Below, piece after piece: positions 1 to 11,353 of a DNA stretch of 64,000 nt. The stretch's first letter is position 1; the number at the start of each line of letters is the position of its first letter. The DNA is from Buddleja alternifolia (taxonomy: Eukaryota > Streptophyta > Magnoliopsida > Lamiales > Scrophulariaceae). Where the stretch lies: the NCBI GenBank assembly GCA_019426215.1, contig CM033394.1:44328423-44392422 (forward strand). The letters run 5' to 3'. Below the pieces are notes generated by a model. That model was not told the origin of the DNA, made no database searches, and saw only the letters and a list, made by a program, of their open reading frames with translations. The position numbers and the translations under genes were made by a program.

Positions 1-1044
1 AGGCAAAATCCCTAGAAAATGTATGAATTATATCATTAAATATTAGGCATCACACTGTCGCCGATGTGAGAAGTATGTCGGTGGGTAATTTGTAACTATC
101 CCTGTAAATGATTCCCCAACGTATGTATTGACACGTAGGTGACCGGAGTTGGCCCTACCCAAACTTTTATTCACCAAGAAAGAAAGATCTAATAGTTGGA
201 AGCAAACTTGAAAGATTAGATCTAAAACAAATATATGAAAAATGATTTATGTGAATATTTAATTGAAAGAGAAAATTGAGTTTCATTATAAATAGAATAC
301 AAAAAAGATAATTTATTAATACGTTAAAATATTATATAGTGCACATATATTTTATTTTGAATCAACTATTTCAATTTATGTTTTGTCTTGTGTTTTATCA
401 AACAGATGCACTATAAGTGTCAATCATATTCGACTCATGAGTATTTTTTAGGAAAACTTTTACATATGTGGCATTCATATTTGATATGGAATACGAGATT
501 AGACACTAATTTGTCAAGACAATCTAATTCGAATTTTGGAAGTGTGTTTTACACTAAAATTTTAATAACATTTTAATATTTCAAACATCATCTTATTTTG
601 CTCTTTAATCTTTTATTTTTTTCAGGGACTAACTTAATGTCCATATTTCGTTAAGTAGACATCCATTATATTTTACGCTATATTGAGGATGTCTACTCTT
701 ACATATCGAGTCCGTTGAGAAAGTGAGTTTATTTGTTATTTCAAGTTTTAGTTTCAAGAATCTATAGCAATATGAGTTCTTATGATTGTTAAAATAGCAT
801 AAAATATAAAAAATGGATAATATCATTTTAGAATATGTTGGTATTCTTTGGTCTACAATTTATTTTATTTTAATATTTTATTAATTAAAGAGAAGAAGAA
901 ATAACAACAGCAGCAATCATATCTTGAATGAGAGGAATAAATAAATGAATATACGCGATGAAATTAAATAATACTTATGAAACAAACTTAAAAACAACAT
1001 AACAGGCCATCAAGTTCAAAGGGAGTTTACTGATTCGTCAACCT
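1..1044. other. AT-rich spacer, no gene seen
   Basis: No reading frame with a recognisable domain, no RNA gene and no clear terminal repeat was found. The sequence is strongly AT-rich with short homopolymer runs, as in plant intergenic DNA. Confidence 0.6.
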
Positions 1045-1233
1045 TAGAAGACGAGAATCCAACAAGTTTGGTGAGAAGCCAACCAAGCGGTCGATACGTT
1101 TGCTAAGGTAGTGTCACACCAAAACTTGATCTTTAGACAACCTATTGCTCAATTGCAACATATTTTGGAGTTAGATAGGGCTGGAAAAATGTGGTCCCGA
1201 ACGATGACTATAAACCTGAGTTTGTCGGGTTAA
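1045..1233 (+). pseudogene. C-terminal relic of a plant RNase H-like (RVT_3-type) domain
   Basis: A short stretch translates to a tail resembling the RNase H-like domain at 35,798-36,354. It has a W-x-EANQ motif, then an acidic position followed by a FAK segment (ADALAK in the other copies), and ends in a LSLSG-like terminus directly before a TAA stop at 1231-1233. A TGA at 1072-1074 replaces the arginine codon of the WREANQ motif. The front half, with the first catalytic acidic residues, is absent, so this is a dead fragment. In plants such domains occur as stand-alone genes and in LINE-type elements; which source applies here cannot be decided. It is the third copy in the window and far more diverged than the two in the inverted arms. 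Confidence 0.6.
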
Positions 1234-2590
1234 ATAGTTTCTAGTAGCTAGCCAGCCCTCTTCACCAATATATAAAAAAAGCACAAAAAAAAGGAGAATT
1301 TCTACGAGCTTAAAATAATTATAGTTTACATGGTAAGCATTTACTTAATTAAATTATGATTTACATTTTTTTGAATGTTCAGAAATTTAATTTCTTTAAA
1401 TATTTTATTCAAAAATTTGTATTGATTGATATTTTCTCATTTTACTGCCTTCAAATATTTTAAATGTTCATTCAATAAATTATCATTTGCAATAATTTCA
1501 GAAAGCTCATATATTTTACCAAATATATTTATGAAATTACTCATCAATGTTAGTAGAAGAATAATTATTTTAAAGTACGACTAGGGCTTTGTTTAGGAAA
1601 AATGCTAGTGGAATCTAAGATAATATATTAACAAGAATCAAGTGAAGAAATGAAAAATATTTCCTATTATGTGATTATTTAAAACCCAAAAGTGAAGATT
1701 AACAACTTTTTAAACTAAATTACCCTTAATATAAGTTAAGAATTAATCAATTAATTTTTTTTTAAAATCTCTTCATTTTGGATTTTTCAGATTGATATAC
1801 TGCATAATACAAATTTTTATTTTTAATATTAAATATTTTAAATATTTTTATATAATTTTATGTTTGAATTTAACATGGTAATTATTTAGAAATAAAATTT
1901 TGATTTTTAAATAGATGAAAAAAATATTAAAACTTTGAAATTAAACTCATAATCAATAACATTTATCAATATAAAAGTTCTACAAAAGTATAACTAATTA
2001 ATTCTTAACCTAGAAGGTTAAGGAAAATATAAGTTCATAATAAAATTTATTAACCCTAAATGTTGGTTATTTTTTTAATGAAAAGATGGTGGATTGGGTT
2101 TTTTTGGATTTAAAAATATTATCATGGATTTTTTGGAAATAAAAATTTATTTGAGGAATTGTTAGTAATTCCCCACCCACCCACCCCCCACCCCCAAAAA
2201 AGAAAAAGAAAAGAGAAGGAATAAATGAAAAATAAATTTACATAAAAAATTATTTATTTACATCATTATCTAAATTTCAATTTTCAATAAACTTAAGTTG
2301 CTTGTGTATTGATTTAGTTTTTCATGTCAATCAATTTTCATCTTTTCATATAATTATAGTCTATTATAAAATTCACTTAGTTAAATTGTTATTTAGGCTT
2401 TGAATAAACAACATTTTCACTTGAACAATATTACGTACAAAAATTATTTTAATAAGAGTATATGGTTCATGTGCAACACACGTGTTATTTACGAATATAA
2501 GAGAGTCCGAGTGATATTTATAAAAATAAATTGATTAGATTGTATAAGTCATGAATATCAAATTGCGACAAATTGAAAACTAACAGATTT
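1234..2590. other. AT-rich spacer, no gene seen
   Basis: Long A/T runs and a C/A-rich low-complexity patch near 2171-2205. Nothing with coding structure or terminal repeats was recognised. Confidence 0.55.
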
Positions 2591-2592
2591 AC

Positions 2593-2672
2593 ACTTTCGG
2601 TGTAGTCGAACCCAAAACGTCTAATATCTAGGCTCTCAACCCAATAGAGCTAGACTAGTCCTAGTGATATAC
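2593..2672 (-). repeat. possible tRNA-derived SINE head
   Basis: Read on the minus strand, this stretch has an A-box-like TAGCTCTATTGG and, about 30 bases on, a B-box-like GGGTTCGACTA, the spacing of an internal Pol III promoter. No complete tRNA cloverleaf forms and no tail boundary or target duplication was found. Similar boxes occur near 6629-6675 (+) and 8455-8515 (-). Confidence 0.3.
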
Positions 2673-2697
2673 TACTATAGTTAGCTATTTAATTACC

Positions 2698-3090
2698 GGG
2701 ATAATAGCAGACACCCCTCTCAGTTATGGGGTGATGTGCACTTTGCCCCCCAACTTATTGAAATGTGCGATTTACCCCCTCACTTATAAAAAATGTGCAC
2801 TTCACTTCCTCGGGCAACTCGGGCAAGGGCAAAGTGCTACAAAACACATAAATCAGGGGGCAAAGTGCTACAAAAACACATAAGTTAGGGGGCGAAGTGC
2901 TACAAAAACACATAAGTCAGGGGGCAAAAGTCCAATTTTTATGATAAGTGAAGTGCCTGAATTTGCCCGAGCTGCCCGAAGGAGTGAAGTGCACATTTTT
3001 GATAAGTGAGGGGGTAAATCGCACATTTCAATAAGTTGAGGGGCAAAGTGCACATCACCCCATTACTGAGGGGGTGTCTGTTATTATCCC
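2698..3090. mobile_element. 393-bp foldback MITE, Mutator-like, 9-bp target duplication
   Basis: The ends are inverted repeats: GGGATAATAGCAGACACCCC on the left and the matching GGGGGTGTCTGTTATTATCCC-type end on the right. The inverted similarity continues inward past 100 bases. The flanks are direct repeats TTAATTACC (2689-2697 and 3091-3099), a perfect 9-bp target duplication, which is the length typical of Mutator-like elements. There is no transposase; the element is non-autonomous. The centre has repeats of a GGGGGC(A/G)AAGTGCTACAAAA unit. It is related to the element at 10,237-10,528. Confidence 0.8.
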
Positions 3091-3099
3091 TTAATTACC

Positions 3100-5489
3100 T
3101 AAACAAAAGAACCTAAAATATGAAAAATTAATGACATGCAATTTGATATTCTGAATAATAGAATCCAAAGGAGAGAAACCAGACTTCGAAAATTGGAGGA
3201 TTTCGAATAAGATTCGGGCAATCCCCTTCCAGAATAAAATTATCTCATCATTACCTTCTAGCAAATATGAAATAACAAAAGCTTTCCTAGCATGTTTCGT
3301 TGAAGTGTTATACTTGGAATTTTTCAGGACATGCTTATTGATAATTTCGTTTGTAAATTTGACTATGATTTTAAACTTTCTACACACGACGAGGAATTAC
3401 AAGGGTGGAAATGAATATAAAATCTCTCACTTATTAGGAGGAGAATGGTATCGTTCAACAAAATAGTTGTTAGGCAAAAATTGCGAATTTTCAGTCATCA
3501 ATGTAATGTGACTTATAGGTAATATCACTGTACATAAATTATTATCAATAAATGGGATTTTTGAGACTTGAAAGTTCAAACATTCACTTGGTAGGTAAAA
3601 TAGTGCACCATTTTGTACTAAGCTGCATATATATAGATCCAGTTGTTTTGAGTAGAAGAATTTTTTTTTTTATTCTAGAGGAAGGGGATATCCTGACCCG
3701 ACAAATTCGAGCCAATAGTTTTTAATCATGGGTCAAACAGAACTTATAAGACTCCAAATAAGTAGTCTGAAATTGAACCCAAAACCTCCTACATGAAAGT
3801 GAAAACTGATATTATTAGGATAACAAGCCTTGGGTTGAGTACAAGAAAATTTGTGAGACTATTTACATGTGCATAAATTAATATCACAAACTTTCCAATA
3901 AAAAGTATTAACCCAAATCAAGAGACAGCCCATATAAAATTCATAACACAATTGAAAGCCCATAATGAATGCTTACTAGTTACTGCTAGTTTAACTCATT
4001 TCTCTCAGTCTTATATGTGTGGGTCTAGTCCTTGTGGACTCAAAAGTATTTGCAAGAACATGATTGAGACAAGAGTGACAGTTTAAAAATTGTTTCCTCT
4101 ATTAAGTGATAACTTTTTAATTTTATCACAAAAGTAAAAATTGTACTATATTGTAAGTGACAAAAAATATATATTTTATCATAACAACAGTTTTCACAAC
4201 TTTAATAGTAGAAAAGAATGATGTTTTAAATCATTAATTGGTAACGAGTGACGTACTTTTAGTAACAACAAAAAATATTATTACATGATATTAGTGATAC
4301 ATTTTATAGACTGTCACTATAAATATATCACTAATAGTCAATAGTTATCACATGAAAACTCGTTCTTATAGGTACTAACCTTGTTGGAGCATTATTTATT
4401 GGTGCAAATAGAAAGTGATTGTCATCAATATATATCAATGGCAATTTTATTATAATCGTTTCAAAAATTATAATCAATTATCATTTGTGATAATGTTATT
4501 CACCTAAGGTTGTTGAGTCAAGCGATAAGTAGCTAGTTTGTGATCTTTAGAGGCGGTAAAAGTTTAAACTTATTTGAGACACCACTTTGCATGGACCCGA
4601 CCCGAGAAATGAGGCTTTCTTCCTAGACTTTTTAAAAATCTGACCAAGAAAGAAAAAGTTAATCCATGCACTTTTCTTTTGGTCAAGTAATCCATGCATT
4701 TGTTAATTCTATTTTCTTGTAATTCAATTTTATCAAACAATCTTGTCCTTTCTATACTTTTGTTGATTTCGAATGTTCAAAGCTAAACAAACAAAAGTCT
4801 TGGTCTAAGAAAGAAGTCACAATTAGTCGCGCCCACCAGTGATTATCCATATCCTATGTTGACTAAGAAAGATGTCACAATTAGTCGCGCCTACGAGTGT
4901 CATTATCCATATCCTATGTTGAATATTCTCTCCATGTAATTAAGTAAATTTTTTCGTTCCCCATTTTTGCAGTAAAGCTCTATTTTATCTCGTATTTAGG
5001 GTTGAGAGACGGATCAAGTTATTCGATACTCGATTAGATCGATGGCTAAAAGCGTATTTGAGTTCGGTTTATTAACATATTAAATCAAGTTTGAATAACT
5101 TTCTTTGTATTCGATAAGTTTTAAGCTCATCTTCATTAGTAAAAAATGATAAAATATGTGCAAAAACATTAGGCTGCTCGAGCTCGACTTATGTTCGGCT
5201 CGATTATAGCTCGTTTGGGCTCGACTCGATTAACAATCAAACGAAGTCCAAAACGCAAATTCTGAAGCTCGATAATAATTTAAACAATAATATTGAACAA
5301 TAACTTGTTCGGCTCAACTGGACTCGAATCATTTACAATCCTATTCGTATCTATTTCACGTATGAACAATATGTGCGTTAAATATTTCCAGAAAAATAGA
5401 AAATTGTCACAGAAAATATACACTTCACATATAAAGATATGAAATATAAAATAAATTGCTATTTTATGATAGAAGACCTAAGACGTATT
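3100..5489. other. intergenic stretch, no gene
   Basis: AT-rich. It holds a 58-60 bp direct duplication (annotated at 4805-4922) and weak SINE-like B-box motifs near 3770 and 4560. No coding domain was recognised. Confidence 0.5.
4805..4922. repeat. two-copy tandem duplication, about 58-60 bp
   Basis: The segment beginning CTAAGAAAGAAGTCACAATT at 4805-4862 is repeated head-to-tail at 4863-4922 with a few substitutions and a 2-base length change. No function is apparent. Confidence 0.85.
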
Positions 5490-5511
5490 CCCCCCCCCCC
5501 CCCCCCCCCCC
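5490..5511. repeat. poly(C) run of 22
   Basis: An uninterrupted C homopolymer. Its length is prone to sequencing and assembly error. Confidence 0.9.
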
Positions 5512-5639
5512 AACTAAAACTTGCTGTGACACCAACGTATGAGGACCTCCATCCTTAATTGGCATCCACGAAACCGCCCTATGATATAGTTTTTACTTAG
5601 ACCGGACATTAAATCCCATATATAGAAGTACTAATATTC

Positions 5640-5815
5640 AGGGCGAAGCCAGAAATATGGATCAGGAGGCGAATACCAAAAAAATGAGAGCAAAGCTTGA
5701 CTTTTGGACTGTGGGCGGGCGAAATTGCAAAAATAAAAAATTTAAAGGGCAAAAAATATTTTCTTAGAGTTGAGAGGGCAAATGCCTCCACTAGCCCCCT
5801 TTAGCTCCATCGCTG
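5640..5815. repeat. short dispersed element, copy 1
   Basis: It begins near GGGCGAAGCCAGAAATATGG and ends near CCCCCTTTAGCTCCATCGCT, giving imperfect inverted ends. It shares layout and partial sequence with 7769-7950 (agaaat, ggagggcaaa, gggcaaagctt-type motifs, closing ggct-c-gtc). It is probably a non-autonomous transposon or LTR relic; class not resolved. Confidence 0.45.
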
Positions 5816-6297
5816 CTAATATTGTTAACAATAAATGCTTCTAACTGGAGACGTAAATTAACTTATAACATGCATCTTTTCATTTTGCATATTCTAACAA
5901 ATTGGGATAATTTTTGTCCATACCAATTTTTCTCACCATATTTTTGTAGGTGTAACATTATTTTGTGATTGGTCACTCTTACTGCATTTTACGTACATTT
6001 ATCATATAACAAGTACATTTAGTCACGTGATTATTTTAGGTTCGAACGAACCAATTTGAACTAGTGTTTCTCGATAAATAGGTCTAATAGTTACAAGCTA
6101 TTTAATGTTGGTGTTCCAAAGATTATTTTAATTATTGTTCAGAATGAATCAAGCATATGAAAATATAGAAAGTAAAATCAAACATATAAACAAGACAAGA
6201 TTTTTACGGTTCGACAAGTAATGCATGCCTACTTCCATGGTACAAATACAATACTTAATTTTGTATCAAACTCCATTATTCATTATATTTCTGGGGT

Positions 6298-6450
6298 CAA
6301 ATAGTATATTTGAAATTCCAATACTACCCCCACATTTAAACATGCCAATACAGTATACCAATATGCAGGATTGAACATTTCAAATAGTATATTTGGAATT
6401 CCAATATTACCGCCACATTTAAAAATGCTAATATACTAGTACCAATAATG
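6298..6450. repeat. two-copy direct repeat, period about 83 bp
   Basis: The 70-bp segment starting CAAATAGTATATTTGAAATT (6298-6367) recurs from 6381 to 6450 with a few substitutions. The surrounding 5816-7164 shows no gene. Confidence 0.8.
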
Positions 6451-6621
6451 TTTTCTTTAAGAAAAGCAAACACCGTTGAATACAATTTATACATGTACTG
6501 CCTAATTTATTCATTTGTTGTTAACTTTTTATTGGTTCAGATAAGAAACGAACGCAATAAATCCAGATAATTGAGTTTACAAAATAAGACAATGTTTAGA
6601 TTCATTTCTCAAATTGCCTAT

Positions 6622-6690
6622 GATGTTCTGACCTAGTGGTAAGACTAATGTCCCATGACTCATGAGTTTGATCCCACCACATATATGAGT
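6622..6690 (+). repeat. possible SINE head (A and B box)
   Basis: TGACCTAGTGG at 6629-6639 resembles an A box and GAGTTTGATCCC at 6664-6675 resembles a B box, at tRNA-like spacing. The sequence does not fold as a tRNA gene. No boundaries were found. Confidence 0.35.
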
Positions 6691-7169
6691 TGTTTCCAGT
6701 TATGTAGTAGGTCATTGTTTATGAAATGCACTTCTCAAATTATAAGTCCACTTATGGAATGAGCTTTTCAACACGGGCATTCAATAAACGCTATTATAAA
6801 TAGCAAATGTTAGGTGAAAATGAAATCAAGGGCTTATAGTGGAAATGCAGAAAAAGAAAGTCCATTCAAAATTAACTACCAAATATATGAACTTTTACAA
6901 ATGCACTTATATCTCTCTAGAGGTGTATTTGGAATGGGTTTCCAAGTACTTTCTAACTGTTTGTCATAACAAATTAAAACCTTACTATTAAAAACCTTGA
7001 AGAATTGGCAGATGATGTGCAACATTTTCTTACAACATGACTCAGTAATCTGGTACGTAACTTCCTTTGAACTGGAAAATTCAGACGTTCAACTGAAAAT
7101 TCCATTCGGTCTCATTCATTCATCATGTTATGTATTTTAAAAATTCCACAATCTCCCAATTTTCATGCC

Positions 7170-7177
7170 TATAAATA
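7170..7177 (+). promoter_or_regulatory. TATA box of the RING-H2 gene
   Basis: TATAAATA lies 108 bases upstream of the ATG at 7285. That leaves room for transcription start near 7200 and an 80-odd-base leader. Its position argues against the in-frame upstream ATG at 7165, which would precede the TATA box itself. Confidence 0.6.
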
Positions 7178-7284
7178 CCCTTTACATAGCTACTCCAAGC
7201 AGAATTGCCAAAGGGAAAAGATATTTAATCCCCCCTTCCCTTGTACACATAAAGCATTATTTGGCATCCAATTCTCTTGTAAAA

Positions 7285-7713
7285 ATGGTTCGAATCGTGA
7301 CACAATCAGTCATACTGAAATATATGATTGTAATTATCTCGAACCTCAAGTGGGCTTGGGAATATCTTCTTTATCAATCCTTGTTCCCGCACAATCCCGG
7401 GCCAGTTAGATTACCGGGATATGTCGATGACCTTTGTGTAAGCCACTTTGAGAACACAAAATGGTCAGTGGAATGTGCTATTTGTTTATGCAATATTGAG
7501 GAAGGAGATGAAATTAGAGAATTGAGATGTGACCATTTATTTCATAGGGTTTGTTTGGATAGGTGGTTGGGAAATTGGAATTTGAAATGCCCATTGTGCC
7601 GGAGTAATCTAAAGCCGCAACGATTTTTGGACGAGCTCCACCGTGAGATGGTGGCAATCGACTTTTGCACAGCTAGGTCAAGCGATGGCCGCTGCACATG
7701 GTGGCTACGCTGA
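7285..7713 (+). CDS. small RING-H2 finger protein (probable E3 ubiquitin ligase)
   Basis: A 142-residue protein ending in TGA. The C-terminal half carries a complete RING-H2 finger: C64-x2-C67, C82-x-H84, H87-x2-C90, C102-x2-C105, with W94 and P103 at the positions that usually contact the E2 enzyme. Such proteins bind two zinc ions and pass ubiquitin from an E2 to a target. The N-terminal 30 residues include a hydrophobic stretch (about 8-19) that could anchor the protein in a membrane, as in several small plant RING-H2 families; this is inference. The start was chosen because AAAAATGG is a good plant context and sits downstream of the TATA box at 7170; an earlier in-frame ATG at 7165 precedes that TATA box. 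No intron is needed. It is the only non-transposon gene supported here. The target and exact subfamily are not recognised. Confidence 0.75.
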   Translation: MVRIVTQSVILKYMIVIISNLKWAWEYLLYQSLFPHNPGPVRLPGYVDDLCVSHFENTKWSVECAICLCNIEEGDEIRELRCDHLFHRVCLDRWLGNWNLKCPLCRSNLKPQRFLDELHREMVAIDFCTARSSDGRCTWWLR

Positions 7714-7768
7714 AGCCGATCGACTCCTTTGGTGATTTGATTAAATTAATCATTTATTCATTTGTAGG

Positions 7769-7950
7769 CCAAGAACGAAGCTAGAAATTTGGGTTGGAGG
7801 GCAAACCCAAAAAAAAAGGGCAAAGCTTAATATTATTCACATTTTGGAAGCATAATTTCAAATATTAAAAAATTTATAGGGGGGATTTTTTCTTCCCCTC
7901 AAAATTGAGGAAGATGGGGGCCATTAGGCCCTCTTTGGCTCTGTCCTTCA
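7769..7950. repeat. short dispersed element, copy 2
   Basis: It lies about 55 bases past the RING-H2 stop. It opens CCAAGAACGAAGCTAGAAAT and closes near CTTTGGCTCTGTCCTTC, imperfect inverted ends like those of 5640-5815. It may overlap the 3' untranslated region of the RING gene. Confidence 0.45.
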
Positions 7951-8040
7951 GCTAGCTACGTATGTTACTCCAAGAGTAATATTATTTATCCCTAGAACAT
8001 TATGTCGTTAATATTTGATTTGATGTATTTTTTAACCATT

Positions 8041-8074
8041 AACATAATGATATATATATGTCACCCATATATAC

Positions 8075-8110
<36 letters not shown>
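8041..8110. repeat. (TA)n microsatellite
   Basis: Runs of TA with ATACATATAC interruptions. The following 8111-9390 is AT-rich with no supported gene, apart from SINE-like boxes on the minus strand near 8455-8515. Confidence 0.9.
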
Positions 8111-8113
<3 letters not shown>

Positions 8114-9390
8114 CTTGGTATATGTTAAGGATGAAATATTGTGCTAAGCATATTTTTATGCTTGAACAACTAAATTAGGGTCTTTTAAGATCATGTTTAC
8201 ATTATGAATTTTGATAGAGAAAATAATCTAAAGCGATAAAATACGAAATAGTATCGTTTGAAGCAGAAAGATACTTTAATTTCTTTAATATTTTTCACAA
8301 TCAAGTTCAAAATTAAACACTTTTAGAGTTTTGTATTTTTGAAAAAGTCAATTACAAACATCATTATATGTTATAAATTTCAATCATCAATAAAACAAAA
8401 GAAATTTTGATAATAAAAAACAACTATTTTTACGTACTGAAAAGTAAATAAAATTCGAACCCAAGCCCTCGTAATTTTGAGTCTCGATTTGTTCGTTGAG
8501 TTACGTCTCATTGGAAAATTTTCAAAATTGTTCACATTAATTGTAAATGTTAATGAATCACAAGAAATATTTAAGGTTTAGTTATTTTCTTCATGACTTC
8601 TTGTCAATCAAGTAGTTTGAAGTGTAAATAATAGTTTGGATTTTTAATCATCAAGTGTATGAAATATTTACCCAAAAGTAAAATAACATGAAATATAGAT
8701 ACTTGGCGTGCAAGAGCGTTGTGAAATACAAAATAATATGTTATTTAATTGTAATAAAAGATCTGGTGCATACGTAAATTCAATGTGTAAGGCTTTGGAT
8801 AATACTCCACTAAATTTAATTTTATGGACTATGTGGTGGTTAGGATGCCACATTACCGAAGGTGACACTATGGTGCATCAATACCCAATTTATGTATATA
8901 ATAATTATTCATAGGCTTCATGAAAAAAGTAACCGTTCTCCAAACCCTCTTCAGTTATATATAAAATAGATAATATATAGTATAACATATTCAACTCGTG
9001 TAACAAGTTTATCTCATATTTTAATTGAAAAAGACGAGGATAAGAATATCATGTGAGATGCAAAATTATAGAAAATAAATTCAAAATAATTTTAGAATTT
9101 TTATGAAAATTTCCTTTACTTTTTAACTTGAGCCCAAAATTTTGCAAAAATACCAAAAGTACCCTGCCACATTCAAAACATACGGATACTCTTTCTTTTC
9201 AAATACCTTATCCCTATTGTTCCTTTTTCTTTTAATTTTGGATACTCCGAAAAATGTATTCAACATGTATTCATCTCGTATCATACCCGCATTTGTATCT
9301 AAAGAATATTCAATACTATATAAACTAATTTTCAGGAATATTCATGAATCATAACTTTTCTATATTTTCGCAAACATAGTCTAGAGAGAT

Positions 9391-11345
9391 ACTATCACGC
9401 CCCCGAAATTGGGCCGCGTGATTGCCATGTCTCGAAGCCCGAAAGACTCAAAAACACGAAGCCCAGAGTTCACAGTAATTCAAAATAGGATTCCAAACAT
9501 CCTTCTTTTTTGAAGAAAAACAATGTTCAACTAGAAATTTAAAACAAGGTTCGAAATTACAAGGAAATTTAATACTAGTAATTATTATAAATTAAAATAC
9601 TATGATGACACCACAAATCTTCACCACTCCCAATATTGCTCATTGCACTCCTCTTATTTAACCAAACTTTCTGCAAGAATTTAAAATAGTAGTATGAGCG
9701 ACTAAGTCGCCCAGTAAGTAGTTCTCACACCCCGTATCGGTCTAGAGCATGCTAAATATATATACTTTATGAAATCAAGCCAAAGACCTGATTTGTTACA
9801 TTACTAAATCGGGGTATACTCTTCAAAAAAAAAAAATTGCAATTTATAATCATACATATAACATGTGATCAGTTTTCTCAAACAAATCATACAACAAATA
9901 TCACTTTATCAAATATTTCAAATAAATCAAATCAATCAGAGAGTATTTTTAATACTCATGAACTTCTTTGGACCCAGTCAGTGTAACTTGATCAAGTCTT
10001 AGCTGTTTATCCCGCTAGGTAGGCCAAAACTGCTATTAATTCGCCGCAATAGGCTTAAACACTGCTATTAATTTGTAGCAGGAGGCTCAAAGGTTCAAGG
10101 CACTGTATATTTAAAGCCCTACAGGAGGCTCAGAACTCGTTCCTACTAATAGATTCTAACAATTTTAGAGCATATAAAATTTTTGTTATTCAATCATAAT
10201 TTCAAAAAAAAAAAAACTTTTAACAAAAGAGATTTTGGGATAATTGCAGACACCCCCTCACATATGGGAATCATTGCATTTCACCCCCCTCACTTATCAT
10301 AAAATGTGCACTTACCCCCTTCGGGCAGTTTGGGCAGAAAAAATACAAAGGAATTTTCCTTACTTTGCTGCCCGAATTTGGATTTTCCTTTATATTTTTT
10401 TGCCCCAAACTGGCCGAAGGGAGTAAGTGCACATTTTATGATAAGTGAGGGGTAAAGTGCACATTTCAATAAGTGAGGGGGTGAAGTGCAATGACCCCCT
10501 TATGTGAGGGGGTGTCTGCAATTATCCCAGGGATTTTTATCAATTTCACAAAACATAGATCACATGGTAACATTTTATATACAAAAACTTAAATTAGCAT
10601 GCTCAAGACTTATTTTTATCAAAAATAGTTTTATTAAAAGCAAACATGGAATTTTTTAATAAAATATTTTAAGAAAACATAGAAGGGAAGAACCACTTAC
10701 TATTTTGAAAAAATTGACTTTAACAACACCTTTGGATCCCCGATCCCATAACATCGGATTTCAGGAGTAAGAACCTAAGTATTATCATAAAATACTAGAG
10801 GAAAAAATAGGGTTTCAAGAATTCTACCTCACTGACAGCCTGAGCTTGAACAGTAACAGCTTACTCGGGTTCTTCTTCTATTGAACTTCCTAAGCCTAGA
10901 TGAAATTTGAGAGAGAAATATGTATGAGAGGTGCAATTTTTGTATGTATGGGTGGGGGTTTATAGGGTACTCTAGGGTTCAGTTGGAAGAGTTTGAGTAG
11001 GTTTCTAAGTCCGTAAGGACTTATTTGGTTCAAAGATTGGGATTGGAATGATTAAATTAATGAGGAGGTATTACACCGTTCACTATCATGGGAGCATGAT
11101 CAATCAAGCATTTGTGGTGCAGGACTAGAAGTTAGATTTAATCCAACAACTTATCCAGAATATCTTTATAAAACGTTTGGTTCATATGATTGGGAGATTG
11201 ATAAGTCAAATTATACAACTACACCTTTCTATTAAATGTTTCTCCCTAAGGTAGATCTGAAACCTCTGTCTCCCCAAACCCTCAAAATCTCTCAAACTCC
11301 CTCTCCCTCTCTCTCAAACTCGCCATCTTTGTGGGCAAACTGGAA
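9391..11345. other. non-coding stretch, probable retroelement debris
   Basis: It opens with a GC-richer inverted motif (TCACGCCCC...GGGCCGCGTGA near 9396-9422) of a kind often seen at plant LTR-element edges. Paragraph-like repeats of AGGAGGCTCA occur near 10,078-10,135. A MITE sits at 10,237-10,528. Near 10,950 the minus strand reads TATAAACCCCCACCC, which could be an LTR promoter. No protein domain and no matching terminal repeat was found, so the assignment is weak. Confidence 0.3.
10237..10528. mobile_element. 292-bp foldback MITE related to 2698-3090
   Basis: Ends are GGGATAATTGCAGACACCCC and its inverse ending ...GCAATTATCCC. Flanks are AGAGATTTT (10,228-10,236) and AGGGATTTT (10,529-10,537), a 9-bp duplication with one mismatch. 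The first 50 bases match the 2698 element (cccctcactta, aaatgtgcact blocks). No transposase. Small open frames inside are by-products of the inverted repeat. Confidence 0.8.
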
Positions 11346-11353
11346 GGACGACC

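Noticed and set aside
2593..2672. tRNA gene
   Set aside because: A- and B-box-like motifs exist, but no acceptor or anticodon stem can be paired. Kept only as a possible SINE head; the same holds for 6622-6690 and 39,560-39,632.
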